Shown here piece by piece: positions 8,353 through 17,406 of a stretch of DNA of 52,204 bases; within the stretch, counting starts at the first letter, position 1; every line of letters starts with the position of its first letter. Made by a program: the position numbers and the translations under genes. The notes beneath the pieces were generated by a model. The model did not search any database. It was given only the letters and a program-made list of their open reading frames with translations, and was not told where the DNA came from. The stretch lies in contig JAFSGY010000050.1 of NCBI GenBank assembly GCA_017440575.1, positions 1-52,204 of the forward strand, read 5' to 3'. The stretch comes from Lachnospiraceae bacterium. Lineage in GTDB: Bacteria > Bacillota > Clostridia > Lachnospirales > Lachnospiraceae.

Positions 8353-8405
8353 CAGGCAGCCTTGAAGGAATCAGATAAGGTTTGCAGAGAAAGGATTGGC
8401 TATAT

Positions 8406-9641
8406 ATGAAGAGAAGAGTCGTAGTAACAGGTATGGGTGCAATCACTCCAATCGGTAACAGTGTAGAAGCTTTTTGGGACAGCGTATGTGCGGAAAAGAT
8501 TGGTTTTGCTCCAATTACTTATTTTGATACAGCAGAGTATAAGGCTAAGCTTGCAGCAGAGGTAAAGGATTTTGATGCAGCTCAGTATATGGATAAGAAG
8601 GCAGCACGCAGAATGGAACAATTCTGCCAGTTTGCAGTAGCTGCTGCAAAGGAAGCAATCGAAGATGCAGCACTTGATATGGAAAAGGAAGACCCATACA
8701 TGGTAGGCTGTTCGATTGGTAATGGTATCGGTAGTTTACAGTCTATGGAAAAAGAGCATACCAAGCTGGTAGAAAAAGGACCAAGCAAGGTAGCTCCATT
8801 ATTAGTACCACTCATGATTTCCAATATGGCAGCAGGAAATGTCAGCATTGCTTTTGGTTTAAAGGGCAAGAGTATTAACGTAGTAACTGCATGTGCAACA
8901 GGAACCAATTCTATAGGTGAAGCATTTCGTACCATTCAGTATGGTGATGCAGATGTGATGGTTGCAGGTGGTACAGAAAGCTCTATTACACCAATTGGTG
9001 TAGCAGGATTTACTGCATTAACAGCATTGTCTTCCTGTGAAGACCCTACAAGATGTTCCGTTCCGTTTGATAAGGACAGAAGTGGCTTTGTTATGGGTGA
9101 AGGTGCCGGTGTTGTTGTATTGGAAGAGCTTGAGCATGCAAAAGCTCGTGGTGCGAAGATTTATGCAGAGGTTGTAGGTTACGGATGTTCTTCGGATGCA
9201 TTCCATATTACTTCTCCTGCTGAGGATGGTGCAGGAGCAGCAAGAGCTATGGTAAATGCAGTAAAGGATGCAGGAGCAGAGCTTACTGACATTACTTATA
9301 TTAATGCTCATGGAACCAGTACACATCACAATGACTTATTCGAGACAAGAGCAATTAAGCTTGCATTTGGTGAGCATGCTAAGAATATTAAGATTAACTC
9401 TACTAAGTCTATGATTGGACATTTACTCGGTGCAGCAGGTGCGATTGAATTTGTTACCTGTGTAAAGGAAATTGAGAATGGATTTATTCACAGAACCGTA
9501 GGATTACAGGAATCTGAGGAAGAGATGGATTTGAATTACTGTAAGACCAGCTATAAAGAGGATGTTACCTATGCATTAAGCAATTCCTTAGGTTTTGGTG
9601 GTCATAATACCAGTATTCTTGTGAAGAAGTACGAGGCATAA
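8406..9641 (+). CDS. fabF: 3-oxoacyl-ACP synthase II
   Basis: This condensing enzyme extends acyl-ACP by two carbons from malonyl-ACP. The Cys-His-His triad is visible: Cys163 in [12 protein letters not shown], His in [11 protein letters not shown] and His in [13 protein letters not shown]. The C-terminal [12 protein letters not shown] is typical. I start at the ATG at 8406 ([10 protein letters not shown], a usual FabF N-terminus) because GAGAAAGGA lies about ten bases before it; an upstream TTG at 8382 overlaps this site. The product is 411 residues. In many Firmicute operons accB follows fabF, but here fabZ follows directly. Confidence 0.95.
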   Translation: MKRRVVVTGMGAITPIGNSVEAFWDSVCAEKIGFAPITYFDTAEYKAKLAAEVKDFDAAQYMDKKAARRMEQFCQFAVAAAKEAIEDAALDMEKEDPYMVGCSIGNGIGSLQSMEKEHTKLVEKGPSKVAPLLVPLMISNMAAGNVSIAFGLKGKSINVVTACATGTNSIGEAFRTIQYGDADVMVAGGTESSITPIGVAGFTALTALSSCEDPTRCSVPFDKDRSGFVMGEGAGVVVLEELEHAKARGAKIYAEVVGYGCSSDAFHITSPAEDGAGAARAMVNAVKDAGAELTDITYINAHGTSTHHNDLFETRAIKLAFGEHAKNIKINSTKSMIGHLLGAAGAIEFVTCVKEIENGFIHRTVGLQESEEEMDLNYCKTSYKEDVTYALSNSLGFGGHNTSILVKKYEA

Positions 9642-9661
9642 GGAAAGGTCAGGTAACAGAC

Positions 9662-10093
9662 ATGGCAGTTTATACAGCAAAAGAAATATTAGACATTATT
9701 CCACACAGACATCCGTTTATGCTGATTGATACGATAGAAGAGCTGGAAGAGGGCGTTCGTGCAGTTGGTAAAAAGTGTGTAAGCTTTAATGAACCATATT
9801 TTGCGGGTCATTTTCCGGGAAATCCGGTTATGCCGGGTGTACTCATTATTGAGGCATTGGCTCAGACCGGCGCGGTTGCTATGCTTGGGCTTCCTGAGTG
9901 GAAAGGGAAAACGGCATATTTTGTAGGAATTGATAAAGCAAAATTCAAGCAGAAGGTGGTTCCCGGTGATGTGTTAATGCTGGAAACCAAGATTGTAAGA
10001 GTAAAAGGGCCTATCGGTGTAGGTGAAGCAGTTGCTACCGTAAACGGTAAGGTTGCAGCAAAGGCGGAGCTTACCTTTGCTATCGGAGACTAG
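9662..10093 (+). CDS. fabZ: 3-hydroxyacyl-ACP dehydratase
   Basis: This hot-dog-fold enzyme removes water from 3-hydroxyacyl-ACP. It has the HRHPFMLID motif, the catalytic His50 in [12 protein letters not shown] and Glu64 in IIEALAQTG. Length 143 is typical. It sits 20 bases after fabF and its stop codon overlaps the ribosome binding site of accDA. In an organism with FabK and no visible FabA or FabM in the window, this enzyme would serve all dehydration steps. Confidence 0.95.
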   Translation: MAVYTAKEILDIIPHRHPFMLIDTIEELEEGVRAVGKKCVSFNEPYFAGHFPGNPVMPGVLIIEALAQTGAVAMLGLPEWKGKTAYFVGIDKAKFKQKVVPGDVLMLETKIVRVKGPIGVGEAVATVNGKVAAKAELTFAIGD

Positions 10094-10107
10094 AGGAGAT
10101 GAGTGTT

Positions 10108-11886
10108 ATGGGAAAGATGCAGTTAGTAAAGACAGGAAGACAGTTTCCGCTGAATCTCTATAACAAATTAGAAGATAAGTTAAAGAGCAAAGATACAGAG
10201 CCGGGTGCTGAGGCAGAAAAGCCGGCTGCACCTGTGGAAGAAGATAAGAGTGTCATTAAATGTCCTAAATGCGGCAAGATGGTAGATAAGGCGACTGTTA
10301 TTAAGAAAAAGTATGTCTGCTACGAATGTGGTGGTTATTTCCGTGTAAGAACCAATAACCGTATTCGTATGGTAGCGGATTATAAGACCTTTGAGCCTTG
10401 GTTTGAGGATATGCCGGTAAGCAATCCGCTGAATTTTGAAGGCTATGAGGAAAAGCTTGCTGCGGCAAGAGAAAAAACAGGCTTAAAAGAAGCAGTTACC
10501 GTTGGGCGTTGTAAGGTATTTGGTGAGGATATCGTACTTGGTGTCTGCGATTCCCGATTCATGATGTCCAGTATGGGTCATGTAGTGGGAGAAAAGATTA
10601 CCCGTGCGATTGAAAAGGCAACCGAGTTAAAGCTTCCGGTATTTATTTTCTGTTGTTCCGGTGGTGCCAGAATGCAGGAGGGTATTGTTTCCTTAATGCA
10701 GATGGCAAAGACCTCTGCGGCAATTAAGAAGCATGGAGAAGCAGGCTTATTATATTGTCCTATCTTAACTGATCCTACAACCGGTGGTGTTACGGCAAGC
10801 TTTGCTATGCTTGGCGATGTGATTATGGCTGAGCCTGGTGCATTGGTTGGTTTTGCTGGACCTCGTGTTATTAAGCAGACAATCGGGCAGGAGCTTCCGG
10901 AAGGCTTTCAGACAGCAGAATTTCTGGTAGAACATGGAATTATTGATGGTATTGTAAAGCGTGAAAACCTGAAAAAGACCATTTTCTTCTTAATTAAGAC
11001 ACATCAGTGTAATGGAAAGCAGGAGTTTGCAGATTTCAAGCAGAATGATGACTTCCACTTTGAGTTAAGTGAGACCTTAAAGGAGCAGACATGGTTTTCC
11101 AGTCCTCGTTCCGCATGGGAAAAGGTTAAGGGTGTAAGACAGGTAGAGCGTCCGTCTGCAAGTGATTATATTTCTTATATTTTTGATAATTTTGTGGAAG
11201 CGCATGGAGACAGAGCGTTCCATGATGATGCAGCAATGATTGGCGGTCTGGCATTTATTGATGGTCAGGCAGTTACCGTTATTGCGGATGAAAAGGGTAA
11301 GGACTTTAAGGAATGCCAGGAGCGTAACTTTGGTATGCCAAAGCCGGAGGGATATCGTAAGGCACTTCGTCTGATGAAACAGGCTGAAAAGTTCAATCGT
11401 CCGATTATCAGCTTTGTTAATACACCTGGTGCATTCTGCGGTATCGAGGCAGAAGAACGCGGAATGGGTGAAGCAATTGCTCGAAATCTCATGGAAATGT
11501 CAGCATTGAAGGTTCCGGTATTGTGTATTCTCATTGGAGAAGGTGGCAGTGGTGGTGCACTTGCTACAGCAGTCGGTAATGAAGTATGGATGATGGAAAA
11601 TGCAACCTATGCAATTTTATCTCCGGAAGGTTTTGCTTCTATTCTTTGGAAAGACTCTAACCGTGCACAGGAAGCTAGTGAGATTATGAATATCACAGCA
11701 CAGGATTTGAAGAGACTTGGTGTGGTAGAGCAGATTATTCCTGAGTTTGGTGGTGCAGACCGTAAGACAGCACAGGCAATTGCAGGTTTTATGAAGGAAA
11801 ATATCAAGCTGTTCCTGAAAAAATACAGTGGTAAATCCGGCGAGGAAATCGCTCAGGAGCGTTATGACAGATTCCGTAATTTCTAG
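10108..11886 (+). CDS. accDA: Acetyl-CoA carboxylase carboxyltransferase, beta and alpha subunits fused
   Basis: This is the carboxyltransferase half of acetyl-CoA carboxylase; it moves the carboxyl group from biotin to acetyl-CoA, giving malonyl-CoA. Residues to about 290 are AccD: a Zn ribbon CPKC-x15-CYEC (near 50-72), then [16 protein letters not shown] and [11 protein letters not shown]. Residues from about 330 are AccA: DGRAFHDD-like ([15 protein letters not shown]), [21 protein letters not shown] and [17 protein letters not shown], then [11 protein letters not shown]. In Bacillus and E. coli these are two separate proteins. I chose the ATG at 10108 because AGAGGAG lies nine bases upstream; the ATG at 10099 overlaps it. 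The partners AccB and AccC are not in the window. Confidence 0.92.
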   Translation: MGKMQLVKTGRQFPLNLYNKLEDKLKSKDTEPGAEAEKPAAPVEEDKSVIKCPKCGKMVDKATVIKKKYVCYECGGYFRVRTNNRIRMVADYKTFEPWFEDMPVSNPLNFEGYEEKLAAAREKTGLKEAVTVGRCKVFGEDIVLGVCDSRFMMSSMGHVVGEKITRAIEKATELKLPVFIFCCSGGARMQEGIVSLMQMAKTSAAIKKHGEAGLLYCPILTDPTTGGVTASFAMLGDVIMAEPGALVGFAGPRVIKQTIGQELPEGFQTAEFLVEHGIIDGIVKRENLKKTIFFLIKTHQCNGKQEFADFKQNDDFHFELSETLKEQTWFSSPRSAWEKVKGVRQVERPSASDYISYIFDNFVEAHGDRAFHDDAAMIGGLAFIDGQAVTVIADEKGKDFKECQERNFGMPKPEGYRKALRLMKQAEKFNRPIISFVNTPGAFCGIEAEERGMGEAIARNLMEMSALKVPVLCILIGEGGSGGALATAVGNEVWMMENATYAILSPEGFASILWKDSNRAQEASEIMNITAQDLKRLGVVEQIIPEFGGADRKTAQAIAGFMKENIKLFLKKYSGKSGEEIAQERYDRFRNF

Positions 11887-11907
11887 TAATCATATAAAGG
11901 AAAAGCT

Positions 11908-12942
11908 ATGAAAGTTGAAGAATTAAGAATTGGAGACCTCTGTGCAAAGATACCGGTCGTACAGGGTGGTATGGGAGTAGGCGTAAGCCTCTCCAAGCTT
12001 GCCGGAGCTGTTGCTGCGGCAGGTGGTATTGGTGTCATTTCAACCGCACAGATTGGTTTTCGCGACCCGGAATTCAAGACCAATCCAATAGAGACGAATC
12101 TGAAGGCAGTCGGTGAAGAGATTGCTAAGGCAAGAAAGCTTGCGAATGGTGGAATTCTTGGAGTGAATATTATGGTAGCCACAAGAAGATATGAGGATTA
12201 CGTTAAGGCTGCTGTGGAAGCAGGTATTGATTTAATCATATCAGGAGCTGGCTTGCCGATGACATTACCGGCATTGGTAGAAGGTGCTAAGACAAAAATT
12301 GCTCCGATTGTATCCAGTGCAAAGTCATTAAGTGTAATTGCAAAATATTGGATGAAGAAGTACAATAGAAAACCGGATATGGTTGTCATTGAAGGACCGG
12401 CGGCTGGTGGTCACTTAGGCTTTAGTCGTGAAGAAATAGACAGCTATACAAAAGAAACTTATGATGAAGAGATAAAGGCAATTTTATCCATGACGAAGGA
12501 AATGGAGGTTCCGGCTGTTGTAGCAGGAGGAATTTATACCAGAGAGGACATGGAGCATTATCTTTCCATGGGGGCTTCAGGAGTACAGCTTGCAACCCGT
12601 TTTGTTACCACAGAGGAATGCGATGCAAGTGATGCTTATAAGCAGGCATATATCAATGCGAAAAAGGAAGATATTGTGATTGTGAGCAGCCCTGTCGGAA
12701 TGCCGGGAAGAGCAATTCATAATGCTTTTTTGGATAAGGTAAATGCGGGAGAGCGCTTTATGCGTGGGTGTAAGCAGTGTATCGTTACCTGTAAGCCGGC
12801 AACTGCGCCATATTGTATTACGGAAGCGTTGATTAATGCAGTAGAAGGACGTCTGGACGAAGGTCTTATTTTCTGCGGAAGTAATGCATACCGAGCAGAT
12901 AAAATTGAGAGAGTCGCAGACATTATGGAGGAATTTGCATAA
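11908..12942 (+). CDS. Nitronate monooxygenase/FabK-like flavoprotein
   Basis: This is a second FMN-dependent TIM-barrel protein of the FabK/nitronate monooxygenase superfamily in the same operon. It shares VVQGGMGVGVSLSKLAGAV at the N-terminus, GVNIMVATRRYEDY, VIEGPAAGGHLG and GASGVQLATRFVTTEEC with the family. It differs from true FabK in having an insert near 55-75 and a C-terminal cysteine cluster, GCKQCIVTC plus YC (about 286-304), which FabK lacks. It starts 21 bases after accDA with a good AAAGGAAA site, and its stop overlaps the fabH start (TAATG). It might be an auxiliary enoyl reductase or handle another nitro or keto compound; the sequence does not decide. Confidence 0.8.
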   Translation: MKVEELRIGDLCAKIPVVQGGMGVGVSLSKLAGAVAAAGGIGVISTAQIGFRDPEFKTNPIETNLKAVGEEIAKARKLANGGILGVNIMVATRRYEDYVKAAVEAGIDLIISGAGLPMTLPALVEGAKTKIAPIVSSAKSLSVIAKYWMKKYNRKPDMVVIEGPAAGGHLGFSREEIDSYTKETYDEEIKAILSMTKEMEVPAVVAGGIYTREDMEHYLSMGASGVQLATRFVTTEECDASDAYKQAYINAKKEDIVIVSSPVGMPGRAIHNAFLDKVNAGERFMRGCKQCIVTCKPATAPYCITEALINAVEGRLDEGLIFCGSNAYRADKIERVADIMEEFA

Positions 12943-13928
12943 TGATGATTAATATAACCGGTACAGGCAGAGCTTTACCGGAAAATACAGTAACAAATTT
13001 TGATATGGCGAAGCTTGTAGAAACCTCTGATGAATGGATTCGAGAGAGAACAGGCATCGTTGAGAGAAGAATTTCTACAGGAGATACCGTTGCTTCCCTT
13101 TCAGCAAAGGCATGTGAGCTTGCGTTAGAGATGGCAGGAAAAAAAGCAGAGGATGTTGATTTGATTATCGTTGCTACTTGTTCACCGGAGATGCTTCTCC
13201 CGTGTGCAGCCTGTCAGGTGCAGGGAATCATTGGAGCAAAGAATGCAGTAGCCTTTGACTTAAATGCGGCATGCTCCGGATTCTTATTCGGGTTAAGCAC
13301 TGTGTATGCATATTTGCAGACAGGTCTTTACCGTAATGCGTTGGTAGTAGGTGCAGAGGTGTTATCTAAGATTATTGACTGGACTGATCGCAGTACCTGT
13401 GTATTATTTGGAGATGGTGCAGGTGCAGCATTTGTAGAGGCATGCGAAGAAACAGAAGAAAAAGCAGGCATTATCAGCATTTCACAAGGCTCTGACGGAG
13501 CAAGAGGTATGGTGCTTAGCTGCCAGGAGAGAAAGCTTTCTAATCCATATATTACAGAAGCAATTGGCGAAGAGAACAATTTTGTTCATATGGATGGTCA
13601 GGAAGTCTACAAATTTGCTGTAAAGCAGGTTCCTGTATGCATTCAGGATGCTTTGAATAAAGCAGGTCTTACTGTAGAGGACATTGATCATTTTGTATTA
13701 CATCAGGCAAATGTGCGCATACTGGAAGGTGTCGCAAAGAGATTAAAGGTGGATGTATCAAAATTCCCGATGAATCTGAACAGAGTAGGTAATATGTCAT
13801 CAGCAACGATTCCTGTTCTTTTGGATGAGCTGAATAGAGAAGGAAAGCTGAAAAAGGGAGAAAAAATAGTTCTTTCAGGATTTGGTGCAGGACTTACTTA
13901 TGGAGCCTGTGTTATGATTTGGAATTAG
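12942..13928 (+). CDS. fabH: 3-oxoacyl-ACP synthase III
   Basis: FabH starts fatty-acid synthesis by condensing acetyl-CoA or branched acyl-CoA with malonyl-ACP. Cys111 in LNAACSGFLFG, His in FVLHQANVRI and Asn in LNRVGNMSSATIP form the Cys-His-Asn triad. Length 328 is usual. The start overlaps the preceding stop (TAATG), with GGAGGA nine bases upstream, so translation is probably coupled. The N-terminal TGTGRALPE and DEWIRERTGI motifs are standard. In streptococci fabT and fabH begin the operon; here the pair comes last. Confidence 0.95.
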   Translation: MMINITGTGRALPENTVTNFDMAKLVETSDEWIRERTGIVERRISTGDTVASLSAKACELALEMAGKKAEDVDLIIVATCSPEMLLPCAACQVQGIIGAKNAVAFDLNAACSGFLFGLSTVYAYLQTGLYRNALVVGAEVLSKIIDWTDRSTCVLFGDGAGAAFVEACEETEEKAGIISISQGSDGARGMVLSCQERKLSNPYITEAIGEENNFVHMDGQEVYKFAVKQVPVCIQDALNKAGLTVEDIDHFVLHQANVRILEGVAKRLKVDVSKFPMNLNRVGNMSSATIPVLLDELNREGKLKKGEKIVLSGFGAGLTYGACVMIWN

Positions 13929-13944
13929 AAAAGTTGGTGAAAAG

Positions 13945-14418
13945 ATGGAGAAAACGACGAACCGCACGTTAAATGAGCTGTTGGTTAATTTATTTCATAA
14001 TGTGATGGATATTGAAGCAGAAGCTGTGATTACAGAGGAATTCAAGGATATTACCAATAATGATATGCATATTATAGAAGCAATTGGTAATGATGAGCCA
14101 AGAAGTATGTCTGTGATTGCCAAGAGTCTGAATATAACGGTAGGTACATTGACCACCAACATGAGCAGTCTGGAAGACAAAGGTTATATTATAAGAGAGA
14201 GAAGCACGACAGATAAGAGAGTGGTTCTGGTTAAACTGACAGAAAAGGGAAGAAAAGCGTTCTTCCATCACAGAGATTTTCATAGACGTATGATTCATTC
14301 GATTGTAAAGGATTTGGAAGAAGACGAGATGAAGGTATTAATCCGTTGTCTGCAGAATCTGACAAAGTTCTTTGATGAGCAGAATGATAAAAAGGTAAAA
14401 AGACAGACCTCATTATAG
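13945..14418 (+). CDS. fabT: MarR-family regulator, probable FabT
   Basis: This 157-residue winged-helix protein has the MarR plan: an N-terminal dimer helix, the HTH at about 50-72 (MSVIAKSLNITVGTLTTNMS) and a wing with YIIRERSTTDKRVVLVKLTEKG. Its place as last gene of the fatty-acid operon and the TTTGA-N3-TCAAA type palindromes at the operon promoter make it a good FabT candidate. FabT represses fatty-acid genes and is helped by acyl-ACP in streptococci. It follows fabH by 16 bases. The stop codon lies inside the loop of a terminator shared with the convergent gene. The regulatory role here is inferred from position and operator. Confidence 0.8.
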   Translation: MEKTTNRTLNELLVNLFHNVMDIEAEAVITEEFKDITNNDMHIIEAIGNDEPRSMSVIAKSLNITVGTLTTNMSSLEDKGYIIRERSTTDKRVVLVKLTEKGRKAFFHHRDFHRRMIHSIVKDLEEDEMKVLIRCLQNLTKFFDEQNDKKVKRQTSL

Positions 14419-14433
14419 AGGCTGTCTTTTTTC
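14398..14433. terminator. Bidirectional terminator between fabT and the GGDEF gene
   Basis: AGACAG-A-CCTC (14401-14411) pairs with GAGG-CTGTCT (14418-14427), with A-rich and T-rich flanks on the two sides. The stop codons of both convergent genes lie in or next to the loop, so one hairpin ends both transcripts. Confidence 0.85.
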
Positions 14434-16098
14434 TTTTCTATCCTTGAATTTTAGAGCTTTTTTATTTTCATACATGAGGGCATCAGCCTTTTCGATTGCT
14501 TCCGATAAGGTAAGTCCATATTCCATAACAAAGCCATGTGCAATGACAATTGGGAATTCGATGTTTTTTTGAGTGTTATGTGCCGTGCAGTAGGTATGGA
14601 GTAGTCGCATGCCATATTCGTAGTCCTTCTGAGGGTCATCTCCTGTCAGAATAACGAGAAACTCGTCCCCACCCATACGATAGCAGTTTCCGGCTTCTGC
14701 AAAGCTTGTACTCAGTCCCTCAGAAACAAGCTGAATCAGATAATCTCCCTTTTCGTGACCAAACGTATCATTGACAGTTTTCAGATTATTGACATCAAAC
14801 TGAATAATACCAAGTACAGAGTTCTTCATCATAGTTTCCAGATATTGTTTCTGATGTTCGGCAAAGGCAGTTCTGTTATAGAGTCCTGTCAGATGGTCGG
14901 TTAGAGCAAGCTTATGCAGCACATCTGCCTGCATGCCTTTTTGCAGTACATCAACCATTTGTTGGAGATGATAGATAACTAGACAAGTCATAAAAGTAAT
15001 CAAGGCAATTTGCGTATAATCGGAATAGTCACCAAACCATCCAAGCACATATTCTGTGAGCGCAGTAATCAGACATACCGCTACAATAACAAGTGCCGGA
15101 ATTACAAGATGCCATGTTTTTTTCTGGTTTTCCTTATATTTGATATAGCTTAGTAACAAGCCTAGAATAAGCGGGATGAGAAAAACAAATAAAACATGAG
15201 TTGGTGTCAATGTATAATGATATTCCCGAATTCCTGTAATATGCAAAAAGGTTACAAGGAGTATGTTTGCACAGTTTACAATGGCATATACCATGGAAAA
15301 AAGTTTGAGTTTACCGGTAAAACGATGTGCGGCAAGCAAGGCAAACGGTAATGGAATAATAATCAATGAAGCATAAGTAATCAGGTGTATGACCTCGGAG
15401 CGTGCAAAAAACAACTGACATAGTAAGGATTCCGTGATTGCCCAGCTGGACGCACATAATATTGCAGTACCAAGATAAAATAAATCAAGGCATAAATCTC
15501 TTCTTTTGTTAAAAAAGGCAATACATAATATTAGTAGGACAAAACCTAAAAACAGAAGTCCAAGAGCAACACAGAAAGAAAAGAAACGACTGGAAACTAT
15601 TTTGCGATAGACCTTTGTTGGTTCTCCTATATAGATATTATCAATAAGTCCATCAGAATCCGTAAAGCAGCCAAAACCCTCTAAACACAGTAAAACTGGT
15701 TCGGTAGAAGAATTAAGGCTGATGGTATGCCAACGGCTTCCGGGAGAAGTACCAAAGATAGTAGGTAATGTCTGTTTGTCTTGATAGATTCGTTCACCAT
15801 TTCTATAGATATTGATGAACATGTTGCGACAGCGAAACATAATAATAGTATTATTAGCTACGTTTGGTAATGTGTAATATATTTTTTTTCCTTCTGAATC
15901 TGTGCGATTTGTGTATTGAAACTGATTCAGTTGAAAAGGTTCTCCTGTTTCGTCTGTCCAAACGTGTTGTAAGCTGGTAACGGATTCTGAAGATGTGTTT
16001 GAAGCAGTTATGCCAATGCCTAAGATAGTAACGAGAAAAAGAAACAGGAAACATATACGCGCAAGGATGCGTGATAAAGTACATAAGTTGTCTTTCAT
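14413..16098 (-). CDS. Membrane diguanylate cyclase (7TMR-DISM-like plus GGDEF)
   Basis: This is a predicted c-di-GMP synthase. An N-terminal membrane helix (about 10-30) is followed by an extracellular region of about 150 residues, a block of about seven membrane helices (180-375, for example ALGLLFLGFVLLILCIAFF) and a cytoplasmic GGDEF domain from about 395. The active site reads YRMGGDEFLVIL, with DHLTGLYNR at the domain start, so catalysis looks intact. No RxxD inhibitory site is visible five residues before GGDEF. The layout resembles 7TMR-DISM receptors that sense an outside ligand. An AAAGGAA site precedes the ATG. The ligand is unknown. Confidence 0.85.
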   Translation of the reverse strand: MKDNLCTLSRILARICFLFLFLVTILGIGITASNTSSESVTSLQHVWTDETGEPFQLNQFQYTNRTDSEGKKIYYTLPNVANNTIIMFRCRNMFINIYRNGERIYQDKQTLPTIFGTSPGSRWHTISLNSSTEPVLLCLEGFGCFTDSDGLIDNIYIGEPTKVYRKIVSSRFFSFCVALGLLFLGFVLLILCIAFFNKRRDLCLDLFYLGTAILCASSWAITESLLCQLFFARSEVIHLITYASLIIIPLPFALLAAHRFTGKLKLFSMVYAIVNCANILLVTFLHITGIREYHYTLTPTHVLFVFLIPLILGLLLSYIKYKENQKKTWHLVIPALVIVAVCLITALTEYVLGWFGDYSDYTQIALITFMTCLVIYHLQQMVDVLQKGMQADVLHKLALTDHLTGLYNRTAFAEHQKQYLETMMKNSVLGIIQFDVNNLKTVNDTFGHEKGDYLIQLVSEGLSTSFAEAGNCYRMGGDEFLVILTGDDPQKDYEYGMRLLHTYCTAHNTQKNIEFPIVIAHGFVMEYGLTLSEAIEKADALMYENKKALKFKDRKEKRQPL

Positions 16099-16130
16099 GT
16101 CATTTGTTCCTTTGGATAAATAAAGTGTTT

Positions 16131-16159
16131 ATTATCTTATATTACTATATTTTGGACAA
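16131..16159 (-). promoter_or_regulatory. Possible promoter of the GGDEF gene
   Basis: On the minus strand TTGTCC is followed after 17 bases by GATAAT. CTTTGGATA (16110-16118) and TATCCAAAG (16251-16259) form a 9-bp inverted repeat across this divergent intergenic region. Confidence 0.4.
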
Positions 16160-16315
16160 ATATCCTAGTTTTCTTTCAGAAATTTAATGTTTTTTTATGC
16201 ATTTGAGTAAAAATAATAGAATTATGATATTTAATGTGATAAAATAAACATATCCAAAGATATGTGGAAATGGATGAAGGAAAAAGGGGATATAAGTGAA
16301 TAAGGGGGAGCTTTT

Positions 16316-16540
16316 ATGAGTACGAGAAAGATTAGCAAGCGTTATATGTTTTATTGTTCAGCTTGTAAGAATCTCACGTTTTTATCAGCAAGATGTGAGA
16401 AATGTGGTAAGGAAGACATGGTGCAGACTCCAAAGCGGTATGGCTTGACAAATTTGGCATGTATTAGTATGTCAGTGATGGATTTTGAAGCCATGAAGCA
16501 GGAATTTGTAACAGAGCTGAATGCAGGACAGATAAAGTAG
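16316..16540 (+). CDS. Small zinc-ribbon protein (74 aa)
   Basis: I do not recognise a named family. The protein has two CxxC knuckles, CSAC at about 14-17 and CEKC at about 28-31, eleven residues apart, which is the pattern of a small zinc ribbon. The N-terminus is basic (MSTRKISKRY). The C-terminal half is probably helical (MDFEAMKQEFVTELNAGQ). A GGGGGAGC site lies before the ATG. It is transcribed alone, divergent from the GGDEF gene, and ended by its own terminator. A nucleic-acid or protein adaptor role would fit but is not shown. Confidence 0.65.
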   Translation: MSTRKISKRYMFYCSACKNLTFLSARCEKCGKEDMVQTPKRYGLTNLACISMSVMDFEAMKQEFVTELNAGQIK

Positions 16541-16560
16541 AAGCTTGATTATGAGGATAG

Positions 16561-16590
16561 AAGGATGGTAAATAGATACCATCCTTTTTT
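16561..16590 (+). terminator. Intrinsic terminator
   Basis: A perfect 10-bp stem (AAGGATGGTA/TACCATCCTT), an AATAGA loop and T run follow the zinc-ribbon gene. Confidence 0.9.
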
Positions 16591-16618
16591 ATTACTATCA
16601 AATTAATGGAGGCAAAAC

Positions 16619-17110
16619 ATGCAAGATACAATCTTAGTAAATATGGCAGATTATAAGCTTTCAAGAGGGAAGCAGAAACTGATTACAAGAGACTTGGGCT
16701 CTTGCGTAGCGGTGGCAATGCGTGATGCGCAGAAAGGAATAGGAGGGCTTCTTCATATTATGCTTCCAGCATGCCCAAGTCCTGAAGAAACACAGGAAAA
16801 GGAATATCCGAAGTTTGCAGATACAGGAATTGACCTAATGATTCGTCAGCTGGTGCTTGCAGGTGCAGTAAGGTCAAGGTTGACAGTAAAGCTTGCAGGG
16901 GCGGCTCATGTTGTTAAGTCGGAGTTTGTTCCTATAGAAAAAGATATTTCTTCCAGAAATCTGGAAGCGGTTAAGAAGAAGTTAGCACAGTGCCAAATTC
17001 CTGTATTAGCGATGGAGGTAGAAGAGGATTATCCTAGAACGGTTATTTTTGAACCTGAGAGTGGTGTCTTGCAGATAAAGACAGCAGGAAAAGATGATAG
17101 ATTTATCTGA
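16619..17110 (+). CDS. cheD: Chemoreceptor glutamine deamidase CheD
   Basis: CheD deamidates glutamines of chemoreceptors and, in Bacillus, also regulates through CheC. The catalytic residues are visible: Cys29 in DLGSCVAVAM, His46 in GLLHIMLP and Thr69 in FADTGID. The LAGAAHV stretch stands in place of the usual GGA-M loop. Length 163 is standard. A TGGAGG site lies seven bases before the ATG. No cheA, cheW, cheY or cheC lies in the window, so it is an isolated chemotaxis gene here. The next short gene follows after 70 bases and may be co-transcribed. Confidence 0.9.
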   Translation: MQDTILVNMADYKLSRGKQKLITRDLGSCVAVAMRDAQKGIGGLLHIMLPACPSPEETQEKEYPKFADTGIDLMIRQLVLAGAVRSRLTVKLAGAAHVVKSEFVPIEKDISSRNLEAVKKKLAQCQIPVLAMEVEEDYPRTVIFEPESGVLQIKTAGKDDRFI

Positions 17111-17180
17111 AATGTGGAAAAAGAAGGAAATGTATGATAATATAAATTAATTAAGCGTTCACAAAGAAAGGGGTATCGGC

Positions 17181-17372
17181 ATGCAGGAAAAAGGAAATGA
17201 AATGGAAATATTAGAAAAGAATATTATTCGTAATTATAATGAATTATTAAAAACCTTACTAGAAGAAGGTGACATGGATACCTTAGAACAGGTTATTATG
17301 GATGATGCGTATCGTGAAAAGGTGATGAGTATGCATACTAGCAAGCTTCGTATGGAGCATGAGCTTTCGTAA
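17181..17372 (+). CDS. Small acidic helical protein (63 aa)
   Basis: No family is recognised. The protein is hydrophilic and acidic, with a probable helix through most of it (EMEILEKNIIRNYNELLKTLLEEGDMDTLEQVI). The start at 17181 has an AAAGGGG site eight bases upstream. It lies between cheD and a secreted protein, with only 34 bases to the latter's start, so all three could form one transcript. Absence of Cys, signal peptide and membrane segments points to a cytoplasmic partner or adaptor protein. Confidence 0.55.
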   Translation: MQEKGNEMEILEKNIIRNYNELLKTLLEEGDMDTLEQVIMDDAYREKVMSMHTSKLRMEHELS

Positions 17373-17406
17373 TAAAAGACTAGACAGGAAACAGGGGGTT
17401 AGTATT

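Noticed and set aside
11265..11807. Minus-strand frames opposite accDA
   Set aside because: They are shadows of a conserved coding region with no start signals.
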